From positions 1 to 64,000 of the forward strand of contig DEKJ01000031.1 of assembly GCA_002353825.1 (NCBI GenBank): a DNA stretch of 64,000 nt. Reading direction: 5' to 3'. A program made the position numbers and the translations under genes. The notes beneath the pieces are model-generated. The model ran no database searches. It was not told the DNA's origin and worked only from the letters and a program-made list of their open reading frames with translations. Positions 26,401-33,582 of the stretch are shown here, in pieces. Each line of letters starts with the position of its first letter. The stretch's first letter is position 1. Source of the DNA: Prevotella sp. UBA2725. GTDB lineage: Bacteria; Bacteroidota; Bacteroidia; Bacteroidales; Bacteroidaceae.

Positions 26401-26722
26401 CGTCGAGGTCCGTCTTGTAGAAGTCCTGCGGACGCTCATTGGCATCCTTGACCCAGTTGAATTTCCATGGGCCCTCAAGGGAGAGATAATTGGCTGACTT
26501 CTCCAAGTCGCCTTCCTTTGCCTCTGCCTCATTGGCATAAGCAAAGAAGTTGGTGTGCAAGCGATAACGGTTCACCTCGTTGACCTGCTGGTCGTGCCAC
26601 TCTGTCCAAGTAGGCATCGTAGCGACCGCAGTCTTCACGGGCGCAGCCTCCATCGCACACGGCATCGACAACCATGCTGCCAATGCCAGGAAAGGAATAA
26701 GTTTACCTTTGGGTTGTCTCAT
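23447..26722 (-). CDS. Glycoside hydrolase family 2 beta-galactosidase, secreted
   Basis: The 1091-aa enzyme has a signal peptide (about residues 1-27, ending near AMEA) and a LacZ-type domain order: jelly-roll sugar-binding domain, immunoglobulin-like domain, TIM barrel, second Ig-like domain and C-terminal beta-galactosidase small-chain domain. The catalytic acid/base is Glu503 in WSLGNE and the nucleophile Glu569 in QCEYNHTMGN. It probably hydrolyses beta-galactosides in the periplasm. No SusCD pair adjoins it. It starts 28 nt after the toxin gene stop in the same direction. Confidence 0.9.
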   Translation of the reverse strand: MRQPKGKLIPFLALAAWLSMPCAMEAAPVKTAVATMPTWTEWHDQQVNEVNRYRLHTNFFAYANEAEAKEGDLEKSANYLSLEGPWKFNWVKDANERPQDFYKTDLDDSSWKTMNIPGIWELNGYGDPEYVNIGLAWRYQFKDNNVYKGWKPEYAPENATTTSVPVKDNHVGSYHRVIELPASWNGKQVIAHFGSVTSNMYLFVNGQYVGYTEDSKVAAEFDITKYLHPGKNLIAFQTFRWCDGSMDEDQDFWRLSGVARQCYLFAKDPKVQMENIRITPDLENDYKDGELLIDAWVKGNPIVEFRLLNANGTVVAKQTADFRGRTEGTARFMVRNVKKWTAETPYIFTLETLVKDRKGNIVEVIPQKVGFRKVEIKNSQLLVNGQPVYIKGADRHEMDPDGGYVVTPERMLQDIKIMKRLNINAVRTCHYPDDPRWYDLCDQYGLYVTAEANQESHAFGYSNDQSTPPAQPAFAKQILERNQHNVEMQYNHPAIIVWSLGNETDNSNNFLAAYNWIKGQDTSRPVQFERGLWSGPNTSDIYCPMYYEVGQCEKYSKDPKQTRPLIQCEYNHTMGNSGGNLKEYWDLIRKYPKFQGGYDWDFVDQGLHRKPDFKASRTVADYDAISAKYEPGTGNMSPLYTYGGDYNKTDASDNNFNCNGIIAPDRQLNPHAYELAYQYQNIWVKPVDLSEGTISVHNEYFFRDLSNYRMEWALMKDGKAVQNGTVDNLNVAPQQTATVKLPINIPDDGEVMLNVDFKLKNAEPLMEAGQTVAYDQIAVNEATPNTYVENDCSDKVKIDNGKKDPQIVISSAKANVTFDKTTGLLTNYTVGGKNFLADGGTLKPNFWRAVTDNDMGANLQNKLKVWRDPKMTLTALTAEKDDESDGTAANVTATYDMPEVNAKLTLTYKVYGDGEMEVTQAMTKNTPDAKAPDLLRFGMVMDLPYSMDKSEWYGRGPIENYSDRKLSERIGLYSLTADQQFYPYMRPQETGTKSDIRWWKQSDGNGFGLKIEPVDTWMDAAALHYNIKDLDEGTEKHQRHSPEVPKSKYTELTFDLIQQGLGGTNSWGALPLEQYRVHFADRTFHFVIKPL

Positions 26723-26750
26723 GATATGATATTATATTTAGTTTTTTCTT

Positions 26751-27104
26751 TCATGGAATCTTCTTATCTAAGCCCATCTCGTGAATAAGGTCTTTTAGTA
26801 TTTTATTATCTACAGAAGAAAAGTCTTCTTTGTCATATAGCATGACTAAAAACACTTCTCCTTCCGTTTCATTAACAATGACATTATATGTAATAATTCG
26901 GGCTCCGCCAGACTTTCCCTTTCCTTTTGACTTGATTTGCATCCGTATTTTTCGAACACCTGGGAATAGTTCTGTACCTTGAAAAGGATCAACTTGCAAA
27001 GTCTCAATTAAATGCTTAAAGTCAGTCTTAAAACTGCGATATTTCTTACTAAGACGTTTAGCATCCCTGCTAAAGTCTGAAGTAGTAGTTATTTTATAGC
27101 TCAT
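26751..27104 (-). CDS. RelE/ParE-superfamily toxin
   Basis: The 117-aa basic protein begins MSYKITTTSDFSRDAKRLSKKY, the helical start typical of RelE/ParE/YafQ-type toxins. The core beta-strand segment is FPGVRKIRMQIKSKGKGKSGGARIITY, where the family has G(V)RKxR...RxxY. A C-terminal strand VFLVMLYDKEDFSSV follows. Probably a ribosome-dependent or gyrase-targeting toxin; which cannot be told from sequence. It overlaps the antitoxin gene by 11 nt, the usual TA arrangement. Confidence 0.82.
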   Translation of the reverse strand: MSYKITTTSDFSRDAKRLSKKYRSFKTDFKHLIETLQVDPFQGTELFPGVRKIRMQIKSKGKGKSGGARIITYNVIVNETEGEVFLVMLYDKEDFSSVDNKILKDLIHEMGLDKKIP

Positions 27105-27345
27105 TCAGCAAATCCTCCGCAGATTGAAGTTGCACTTTACCTTTACGGGCATCAACAATCTCCTGCAACGCATGACGAAGTTCCGTCTTAAAAGTTGACT
27201 TTTTTACTGGCTGGTCATTATCTGCAATGGGGCTAATTTTGAACTTACCTGTTCTTGAACGCAAAACAATATCTACACCAGATTTAGCTAAATTCAGATA
27301 TTTAGTCTGGTTTGTCCTAAAGTCTCTTGTACTAACTATCATCAT
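27094..27345 (-). CDS. Phd/YefM-family antitoxin
   Basis: The 83-aa protein has an N-terminal DNA-binding/dimerisation part IVSTRDFRTNQTKYLNLAKSG with the Phd/YefM pattern, followed by VVLRSRTGKFKISPI. A disordered acidic/Lys-rich tail would wrap the toxin. It should neutralise the RelE-like toxin and autorepress the operon. Either of two adjacent Met codons (27345 or 27342) could start it. Confidence 0.8.
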   Translation of the reverse strand: MMIVSTRDFRTNQTKYLNLAKSGVDIVLRSRTGKFKISPIADNDQPVKKSTFKTELRHALQEIVDARKGKVQLQSAEDLLNEL

Positions 27346-27371
27346 AGCTCTGTCTTTTTATGTTTCTGTTG

Positions 27372-27379
27372 CAAAGATA
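27372..27379 (-). promoter_or_regulatory. -7 box of the toxin-antitoxin promoter
   Basis: TATCTTTG on the minus strand, 26 nt upstream of the antitoxin start. No convincing -33 element is seen. Confidence 0.45.
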
Positions 27380-27442
27380 AAACAAAAAATCTGATTTGAT
27401 AATGATTTAGTGAAGAAAAATAATGGAAATCAAGTAAAATTC

Positions 27443-29944
27443 TTACAGCGAGAACTGCACGCTGACAAGGAGCTCACGGGGGCGAAGCTCATAGTTGTTT
27501 GTGAAGGAGCCTACTCCACTGTACTGGGTCACGGCATAGGTTTTCTTGTTGCAGAGATTACGGAGCGAGACATTGATGCGCGCACCCTTGAGACGCCACA
27601 CCACACTGGCATCGAGCAACAAGGCATTGACGGAGGGAGAATTGTAGAGCTCATTATGGTACATGATGCCACTCAGTGTGAGGTCGACATAATGGATAGT
27701 CGACGTGAGCGACAACTGCTGCGTCCAGTCGTTGAGACTGCCCATGGAGGTCGACGCACTCTTGGAATGGACAAAGCCGAAATCGGCCTGGTAGTCGATG
27801 TTGAGCCAGTCGGGTGAGAAGATTATCTCTGGAGAGACAGTGTATTTGCGGTAACGATAATCGGTAAGCATCCCCGAGGAATACTGCTGACCGCGGGCAA
27901 AGGAAGCCGAACCTTTCACGCTTGTCTTCAGATGAAGCTCATAGAAACCTTTGGAGAGTTCGGCCGTAGCAGACAACTGGTCAGAATGGGTGTGGTGACG
28001 CGTGAGGGTGTAGAAATACTGTCCGTCTTTAATCTCCATGTCCGTGGCCATATCCGACCACACGCGTGCTGCGGTAAGACTAAGATTGGCGAAGATCTGG
28101 TAATAAGTGCGCTTATAACTGTAGCGCGTCGTGCCCATCAGCGTTCGGTTGCGCGGTACGAAGTCGGCTCCGACCCACTGCGTGCGGTAGTCACTCTGAT
28201 AACTGTCGAGCGCATAGTTCTTCCATCCTAAAGCGTTCTCCTGATAACTGGCCATTGTGGTCCACTCAGAGCGGTTGTTCTTGTCTAACCGATAATAAAC
28301 GCTGGCTTGCGGGAAAAAGAGCGTCGACTGCTGGCGAGTGTAGCGGCTGACTTTGCCCTGCACACTGAGTCTAAACAATTGCTCCTCCGTACGATAGCTC
28401 AGCGAAGGGTTCAACAGAGCAGAGAGTAAAACGTTATTGTTGTGGTCCGTTCTGTCAAGTTGCGAGTTGTCTCCCCTTACGTTTAGGTTCTCAGCTTCGA
28501 GCGACATCTCGTAGTTTTGAGTCCAGTAGCCGGTAGGTTTGATGAACGTCAGCGAATGGGCAGTATGCCACAGGTCCGACGTGAGCTTATTCCACGACTT
28601 GTTGATATCCATCTTCTCACCGGTGTGGCTGAAGTCGGCGATGGAACTCCAGTTGAGGGTGCCACGCTTGAGGACATAGGTCTGAGTGATGGAAGCAGCG
28701 ATGTCTACATGCGGGTCACGGACACGCTGACTGATACTGTCCATCTGCGCAAAGCCATCGGCCTTATTGAAGTGAGCCGAGAGTCTGATGTTTCCATAGT
28801 TCTCATCACTGTTCACGCGATGCTGATAGTCCATGCTCAGATGGTCTTCGTTGAGCGTCATGCGCCGGTCTTCCGTCGTGGTCTGTTGTCCGTTCTGCAG
28901 ATAATAGATGCTCTCATTGCTTGTATGCTGACGGGTGACGGCTCGGTTGTAACTCACCGACAAAGAGTTTTCATCCTCTCCCTTTCCTTTCTTCAACACA
29001 TCAACGCTATAAGCCTGTGAGGTGTTGAAACGCAGTCGCTCCTCATCGATGGGCGCCTCCAAGCCCGGCATCGAATACCATTCAGGGAGGTCGGCTGACT
29101 CCGGAGAGCCGTAAGTGAAATAGAACACGTTGAAATTCTGATTAAGGTCTTTGCCCGTACGGTCATACTGTGCCGTGTATTCGCGCTGCTGCTTCTTGCC
29201 TATCTGCAGGGCCGTGGCATCACCACCAACATGCGTGGGCTTGCCTTCGAGGAAATAAGGACGGAAAGTCAGAGCCCACTGGTCGCGCGCAGAGTCCTTG
29301 AGCACGATGTTCATTGCTACGTTGTCGGTAAAGACTCGGTTGCGCAAGGCCTTGATAGGCTGGTCGTGCTCGATGACCTCAGCTTTCTTCACATCCTTGG
29401 CATGAATATTCTCCGTAAGTTTGTTGTACTGACCGTTGCTCAGATCGAGGCCTTCAACAGTAAAGCGACTGAGCTTCTTGCCGTTGTAACTGATGGCGCC
29501 TTCCTTTGACACCTCTACGCCCGGCAGTTTCTTCAACACATCTTTCAGATTGTTGTCGCGACTGTTGGCAAAGCGAGTGAGGTCATAGGTCACGGTGTCT
29601 TGCTTCATCGTGATAGAACTCGCCTTGACCTGTACCTCCTTGAGCTCAAAGGCCTGCTGCTGAAGAAGGATTCTTATCGAACCAGCAGTGGCAGGCACCA
29701 GTTTCTTCTGATAGCCGATGGCTGTGACCTGTATCTTGTCGCCTTTCTGCAAGGGTACATTGATGGAGAAAGCCCCATGGCTGTCCGTCTGTGTGAACGT
29801 CACTGTCTTTCCCGCTCTCTTCAACTGCACACTGGCAGAGGCCACGGCATGTTGCGACAAAGAGTCACTGACCGTGCCATCAACACGCTGGGCATGAACG
29901 AGAACGGGAAACAATAAAAGAAGATACAGGACGATACAGCGCAT
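27443..29944 (-). CDS. Outer-membrane TonB-receptor-like beta-barrel protein
   Basis: The 833-aa protein has a signal peptide (about 1-18), then a CarboxypepD_reg-like domain (residues ~20-95, VDGTVSDSLSQHAVASASVQL...SFSINV type) and a plug-like region (~105-215, VKASSITMKQDTVTYDLTRF...LKKLPGVEVSKEGAISYNGKKL). A long beta-barrel follows to a C-terminal LLVSVQFSL. It matches the outer-membrane beta-barrel family typically paired with GLPGLI proteins in Bacteroidota. Substrate unknown. It is the last gene of an operon, 12 nt after the GLPGLI gene. Confidence 0.8.
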   Translation of the reverse strand: MRCIVLYLLLLFPVLVHAQRVDGTVSDSLSQHAVASASVQLKRAGKTVTFTQTDSHGAFSINVPLQKGDKIQVTAIGYQKKLVPATAGSIRILLQQQAFELKEVQVKASSITMKQDTVTYDLTRFANSRDNNLKDVLKKLPGVEVSKEGAISYNGKKLSRFTVEGLDLSNGQYNKLTENIHAKDVKKAEVIEHDQPIKALRNRVFTDNVAMNIVLKDSARDQWALTFRPYFLEGKPTHVGGDATALQIGKKQQREYTAQYDRTGKDLNQNFNVFYFTYGSPESADLPEWYSMPGLEAPIDEERLRFNTSQAYSVDVLKKGKGEDENSLSVSYNRAVTRQHTSNESIYYLQNGQQTTTEDRRMTLNEDHLSMDYQHRVNSDENYGNIRLSAHFNKADGFAQMDSISQRVRDPHVDIAASITQTYVLKRGTLNWSSIADFSHTGEKMDINKSWNKLTSDLWHTAHSLTFIKPTGYWTQNYEMSLEAENLNVRGDNSQLDRTDHNNNVLLSALLNPSLSYRTEEQLFRLSVQGKVSRYTRQQSTLFFPQASVYYRLDKNNRSEWTTMASYQENALGWKNYALDSYQSDYRTQWVGADFVPRNRTLMGTTRYSYKRTYYQIFANLSLTAARVWSDMATDMEIKDGQYFYTLTRHHTHSDQLSATAELSKGFYELHLKTSVKGSASFARGQQYSSGMLTDYRYRKYTVSPEIIFSPDWLNIDYQADFGFVHSKSASTSMGSLNDWTQQLSLTSTIHYVDLTLSGIMYHNELYNSPSVNALLLDASVVWRLKGARINVSLRNLCNKKTYAVTQYSGVGSFTNNYELRPRELLVSVQFSL

Positions 29945-29956
29945 TAAAATATCTCC

Positions 29957-30817
29957 TTATCTCTCAATGGGATTGTAAGGCAGCACCTTGTTAAGCTTGG
30001 CTTTCAGCTGCGGGTCACTGGTTGCAGAACCCTTCTTACCATTGACGATAACCTCTGACAAGCCCGGCATACCCTGGAGGGCAGAGGTGGTGCGTTTCAT
30101 CTTGTCAAACTTCTCCTGCGTGATATCCTCACTCTTCTTGGCATCAGCATCCATCATGATGCCTTCCTTGCCGTCAATCTTTTCAAGGCCGACACCCTCG
30201 AAGATAAACTGATTCTCACTATCGTGGGCACTGAAGATGAGACCGGGCAGACCGATGAGTTTCCAAGGACCTTCCTGCATGGGGATGTCCTCTGTGTACC
30301 ACGCTGTCCAATGGCGACCTTTAAAGTCGGTCACTGCCATTGTGCACTGATAGTTGAGGATGGTCTTCACGCTGTCGCTGACAATCTTCCATTGCGGTGT
30401 CTGCGTAGGCTCTTTGATGCGGTAATGGTCAGAGTAGACATCGTCATAGACTGACGTGTAGCCCTCGGGATCATTGCGGAAGAGGGTCCACTTGATATTA
30501 CCCATCTTGCCTTTCATCTGCCGCATATCAATGACACCGGTCTTCATCGCGTTCTCAACGTATTTGAGCGTCTGGATGTAAGTATAGCTATAAAACTTAC
30601 TTACTTTCTTTCCAATGTCGAGACGCATGAGGTCCGTGGCGTATCTGTAATGACCGGCTGTGTCGAGTTTTGTAGTGTCTTTCACAGTTTTCGTGTTGTA
30701 AGACACGCGGTACATCACACAATCAATAGAGTCTTTTTCTCCCTTCTTGCTCATGGCATGAACATTCAGACAGGTGAATGCCATGAGCGAAACCATCATA
30801 ACAAAAATCTTTTTCAT
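29957..30817 (-). CDS. GLPGLI family periplasmic protein
   Basis: The 286-aa protein has a signal peptide (about 1-21) and the eponymous motif GLPGLI within WKLIGLPGLIFSAHDSENQF. The upstream TAWYTEDIPMQEGP segment is also characteristic. The function of the family is unknown; members are commonly encoded next to outer-membrane receptor-like proteins, as here. It starts 1 nt after the aldo/keto reductase stop, so the genes are co-transcribed. Confidence 0.85.
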   Translation of the reverse strand: MKKIFVMMVSLMAFTCLNVHAMSKKGEKDSIDCVMYRVSYNTKTVKDTTKLDTAGHYRYATDLMRLDIGKKVSKFYSYTYIQTLKYVENAMKTGVIDMRQMKGKMGNIKWTLFRNDPEGYTSVYDDVYSDHYRIKEPTQTPQWKIVSDSVKTILNYQCTMAVTDFKGRHWTAWYTEDIPMQEGPWKLIGLPGLIFSAHDSENQFIFEGVGLEKIDGKEGIMMDADAKKSEDITQEKFDKMKRTTSALQGMPGLSEVIVNGKKGSATSDPQLKAKLNKVLPYNPIER

Positions 30818-30818
30818 G

Positions 30819-31775
30819 TTATTTCATTGCCTTCAGATCACTGTCAAGCTGCTTCGTGCTGCTTGCTCCGACGATGACACTCGTGACGCCTTCCTGCTCA
30901 AGCACCCATGACAAGGCCATCTCGGCCAAGGTCTCGCTGCGACCGGCAGCTTCTTTGTTCAGTTCCTGCAAGTGGGCGAGGAGCTCGGGGGTGAGCACCT
31001 CGCGCTTCAGCGAGCCGCCGTGCGCCATGCGACTGTCCTCGGGAATGCCGTGGAGATAACGGTCGGTAAGCAGTCCTTGTGCCAAGGGCGAGAAGGAAAT
31101 GAAGCCGATGCCATGCTCACGGCAGAACTGCAACTGTCCTTCTTCGATAGGCGCACGGTCAAGGAGATTGATGCGGCCTTGATAGATGAGCAACGGCACG
31201 TCGTGCTCACGAAGATATTTCTCAGCAACCTTCAAGGCTTCCAACGGCCAGCGACTGATACCTACATAGAGTGCCTTGCCTTGACGCACGATGTCGACGA
31301 GGGTCTGGAGCGTTTCCTCCAATGGTGTCTCAGGGTCATAACGATGACTGTAGAAAAGATCGACATAGTCGAGGTGCATGCGTTTCAAGCTTTGGTCGAT
31401 GCTCGCCATGAGATATTTGCGCGAGCCCCAGTTGCCATAAGGTCCCGGCCACATGTCGTAGCCTGCCTTCGACGAGATGAAGAGCTCATCACGGTAAGGA
31501 CGGAAGTCATCATCCATCAATCGGCCCATCGTCTCCTCTGCTGTGCCGTAGGGAGGACCATAGTTGTTAGCAAGATCAAAATGGGTGATGCCGTGGTCGA
31601 AAGCATAATGCGTGATGGCGCGGCTACGCTCATAGGAGTCAACTGCCCCGAAGTTTTTCCAGAACCCAAGACTTATCTTTGGCAACAAGACACCCGAACG
31701 GCCGCAGCGACGATAGATCGTATCGGCATGGTCGTAGCGCGTAGGTGCCGGCACGTAATGTTGTTTCAGTTCCAT
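30819..31775 (-). CDS. Aldo/keto reductase, YghZ-like
   Basis: The 318-aa cytosolic NADPH-dependent reductase has the catalytic tetrad visible as Asp in FDLANNYG, Tyr in the same segment, Lys in SSKAGYDMWPGPYG and His in DLFYSHRYD. The extended GYDMWPGPYGNWGSRKYL segment is characteristic of the YghZ/L-glyceraldehyde-3-phosphate reductase group (AKR14) and the potassium-channel beta-like proteins. A role in detoxifying methylglyoxal or L-GAP is plausible but not shown. It is the first gene of the operon. Confidence 0.85.
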   Translation of the reverse strand: MELKQHYVPAPTRYDHADTIYRRCGRSGVLLPKISLGFWKNFGAVDSYERSRAITHYAFDHGITHFDLANNYGPPYGTAEETMGRLMDDDFRPYRDELFISSKAGYDMWPGPYGNWGSRKYLMASIDQSLKRMHLDYVDLFYSHRYDPETPLEETLQTLVDIVRQGKALYVGISRWPLEALKVAEKYLREHDVPLLIYQGRINLLDRAPIEEGQLQFCREHGIGFISFSPLAQGLLTDRYLHGIPEDSRMAHGGSLKREVLTPELLAHLQELNKEAAGRSETLAEMALSWVLEQEGVTSVIVGASSTKQLDSDLKAMK

Positions 31776-31798
31776 TCTAATTATTATTTATTGCCTTG

Positions 31799-31806
31799 CA
31801 AAGATA
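31799..31806 (-). promoter_or_regulatory. -7 box of the aldo/keto reductase operon
   Basis: TATCTTTG on the minus strand, 23 nt upstream of the start codon. The -33 region is A-rich without TTTG. It is divergent from the promoter at 31882. Confidence 0.5.
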
Positions 31807-31881
31807 AAACAATATTCACGCCTAAAAAAAAATTACATAAGAAAGTTGAAAGCATTTGAACTAATTAACTATGAAAAGTGT

Positions 31882-31889
31882 TACTTTTG
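31882..31889 (+). promoter_or_regulatory. -7 box of the esterase-HAD gene
   Basis: TACTTTTG, with TTTG at 31855-31858 as a rather distant -33 (23-nt spacer). Its place rules out the longer reading frame that begins at 31846 and supports the ATG at 31924. Confidence 0.5.
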
Positions 31890-31923
31890 CAGCATCATCA
31901 ACAATATCAGTCATTCATATATC

Positions 31924-32937
31924 ATGGAAAAAGAAAACGCATATGTTACACAATACCCCGACCTGATGAAGGGCAAGAAGATCATGTATAACCACGGCTT
32001 TGGCTCAGCAGCCTCATCGGGCACGGTGAAGCTCATCCGCCAGACGTTCCCGAACGCAGAGGTCATCGCCTACGATATCCCACTGCATCCCGCAGAAGGC
32101 CTCGCCCTGCTGAAGCAGAAAGCGGCAGAGGAGAAGCCTGACCTCATCATTGGCACCTCGATGGGTGGCATGTATACGGAGATGCTCTATGGCTTCGACC
32201 GTATCTGCGTCAATCCCGCCTTCGAGATGGCTACGACGATGAAGGAGCACGGCATGACGGGTAAGCAGACGTGGCAGAACCCACGTCAGGACGGCGAGAC
32301 AGAGTTCATGGTCACGAAAGCCTTGGAGAAAGAATACAAGGAGATCACGGAGCAGTGCTTCACAGGTCTTGAAGCAATGACGCCGGAGGAGAAAGAAAAG
32401 GAGCAGCAGCGTGTATGGGGACTCTTCGGCGACAAGGACGACCTCGTGCATACATGGGATGTCTATTGCAGCCACTATCCGCAGGCAGCCCATTTCCACG
32501 GTGCTCACCGCATGGACGACAAGAGCTTCCTTAATGGGGTGGTGCCTGTCATCCGCTGGATCGACGACCGCCAAGAGGGTCGTGAGCGTCAGATCGTTTA
32601 TATCGACAGCAACTGTCTGGCCGACAGCTATGGTCAGCCACGCGCCAGTCTTCAGAAAGCTTTCAATGCGCTGATCGAGCGTTATCAGGTTTATATCGTG
32701 GTGCCGGCCCCGACGAACGACCACGCGAGCTTAGACAAAAGTGCGGCGTGGATAGAACGCTATCTCTCCACGCCGGCACACGACCACGTCATATTTACCA
32801 ATCAAAAACAAATGCTATACGGAGATTTCTTCATCACTATGAAGCCAACCGATAACCTTCTTGCTACCGCCATCCACTTGGGAAGCGATGAATTCAAGAC
32901 GTGGGAAGAAGTAATCACCTACTTTAGCAGGATATAA
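31924..32937 (+). CDS. YqiA/YcfP-like alpha/beta hydrolase fused to a HAD-like domain
   Basis: The 337-aa cytosolic fusion has an esterase domain (residues 1-215) of the YqiA/UPF0227 type: oxyanion segment NHGFGSAASS, nucleophile Ser79 in GTSMGG, acid in GLFGDKDD (170-173) and His195 in GAHRMDD. Residues ~222-337 resemble a 5'-nucleotidase NT5C-type HAD domain (IVYIDSNCLADSYG ... HVIFTNQKQMLYGDFFI). HAD motif I is DSN (228-230) instead of DxD, so phosphatase activity is doubtful. Substrates are unknown. Confidence 0.7.
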   Translation: MEKENAYVTQYPDLMKGKKIMYNHGFGSAASSGTVKLIRQTFPNAEVIAYDIPLHPAEGLALLKQKAAEEKPDLIIGTSMGGMYTEMLYGFDRICVNPAFEMATTMKEHGMTGKQTWQNPRQDGETEFMVTKALEKEYKEITEQCFTGLEAMTPEEKEKEQQRVWGLFGDKDDLVHTWDVYCSHYPQAAHFHGAHRMDDKSFLNGVVPVIRWIDDRQEGRERQIVYIDSNCLADSYGQPRASLQKAFNALIERYQVYIVVPAPTNDHASLDKSAAWIERYLSTPAHDHVIFTNQKQMLYGDFFITMKPTDNLLATAIHLGSDEFKTWEEVITYFSRI

Positions 32938-32969
32938 ACATGTTAGGTATTATTAATCGTTTGTTGTAG

Positions 32970-32993
32970 GTGGTCGCCATTATGGGCGGCCAC
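32970..32993. terminator. Hairpin between convergent genes
   Basis: The stem GTGGTCGCC/GGCGGCCAC with a 6-nt loop lies between the + strand esterase-HAD gene and the minus-strand small peptide gene. Both sides lack a good U-tract, so its use as a bidirectional terminator is inferred. Confidence 0.4.
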
Positions 32994-33204
32994 TATACGC
33001 AATTTTCTTGTCCGTAGAGGCGTAGTACTGCTGAAAAAGGCGAGTACTGGCCGTTCCCCCATGCGAATCGCCATCACCGTATTCGAAGTCACCAATGGCT
33101 TCAATGGCTTTCCCATTGCTCCCACTGGCGGCTAACAGGTAATGTTCGGTCTCCGGAGCGATGACGATGATTTTCGGCGAGATATATTTCTTCTTTTTCA
33201 TCAT
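32980..33204 (-). CDS. Small peptide of unknown function, paralogue A
   Basis: The 74-aa protein starts MMKKKKYISPKIIVIAPE, followed by LLAAS, GKAIEAIGDFEY and a divergent Gly/Asp-rich tail. It is clearly paralogous to the 72-aa protein encoded 34 bp upstream: the head KKKYIxPKIIVIxPExE...LL, then GKxI and GDFE, is shared, and the tails differ. No signal peptide, membrane helix or cysteine is evident. Similar short YxxP-headed proteins are common in Prevotella as I recall, with no known function. A RiPP-like or secreted-peptide precursor is possible but unproven. Confidence 0.6.
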   Translation of the reverse strand: MMKKKKYISPKIIVIAPETEHYLLAASGSNGKAIEAIGDFEYGDGDSHGGTASTRLFQQYYASTDKKIAYSGRP

Positions 33205-33238
33205 TTCTTCATTCTATATTTTGAATGCGGTGTAGTCC

Positions 33239-33457
33239 TTAATAGCTCGGCAGGTCTGCCCAGGCATCGAACTGATGGAAGCGCTTAGCGCAGGCATCAT
33301 CATCATCCTCATCATCACCAGGGGCCTCCTTGATGAACTCGAAGTCACCGTTAGTCGGAATTACTTTGCCTTCATCCTTTGTGCTAACCAGCAATGGACC
33401 TTCCACTTCCGGCTCTATAACGATAATTTTCGGGGCAATATATTTCTTCTTTTCCAT
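33239..33457 (-). CDS. Small peptide of unknown function, paralogue B
   Basis: The 72-aa protein starts MEKKKYIAPKIIVIEPEVE, followed by LLVSTKDEGKVIPTNGDFEF, then a very acidic stretch (GDDEDDDDA) and a tail ending in DLPSY. It is paralogous to the protein at 32980-33204 over the first ~45 residues. It lies downstream of the secreted 815-aa protein gene, separated by a GC-rich inverted repeat, and is probably transcribed with paralogue A. Confidence 0.6.
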   Translation of the reverse strand: MEKKKYIAPKIIVIEPEVEGPLLVSTKDEGKVIPTNGDFEFIKEAPGDDEDDDDACAKRFHQFDAWADLPSY

Positions 33458-33481
33458 AAAATGTTTTAGTTATAAGCCCTA

Positions 33482-33581
33482 CTCCAACCCTCCCCTGTAG
33501 GGAGGGAGGCTGTGATATTCTACATATGATATTACTTTGAGTGGCTCTTCTCCCTCCCTACGGGGGAGGGTCGGGGAGAGG
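33482..33581. repeat. C-rich/G-rich inverted repeat
   Basis: The arms CTCCAACCCTCCCCTGTAGG (from about 33482) and CCCTACGGGGGAGGGTCGGG (to about 33578) are complementary across a ~40-nt AT-rich loop. It lies between the 815-aa protein gene and the small peptide genes on the minus strand. It is similar in composition to the inverted repeat at 40997-41184. Confidence 0.65.
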
Positions 33582-33582
33582 C

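Noticed and set aside
25247..26497. 416-aa open frame opposite the beta-galactosidase gene
   Set aside because: Antisense to conserved catalytic domains; codon-bias shadow.
33482..33581. Rho-independent terminator for the 815-aa protein gene
   Set aside because: The arms are complementary, but the loop is long and no U-tract follows; better treated as a dispersed inverted repeat.
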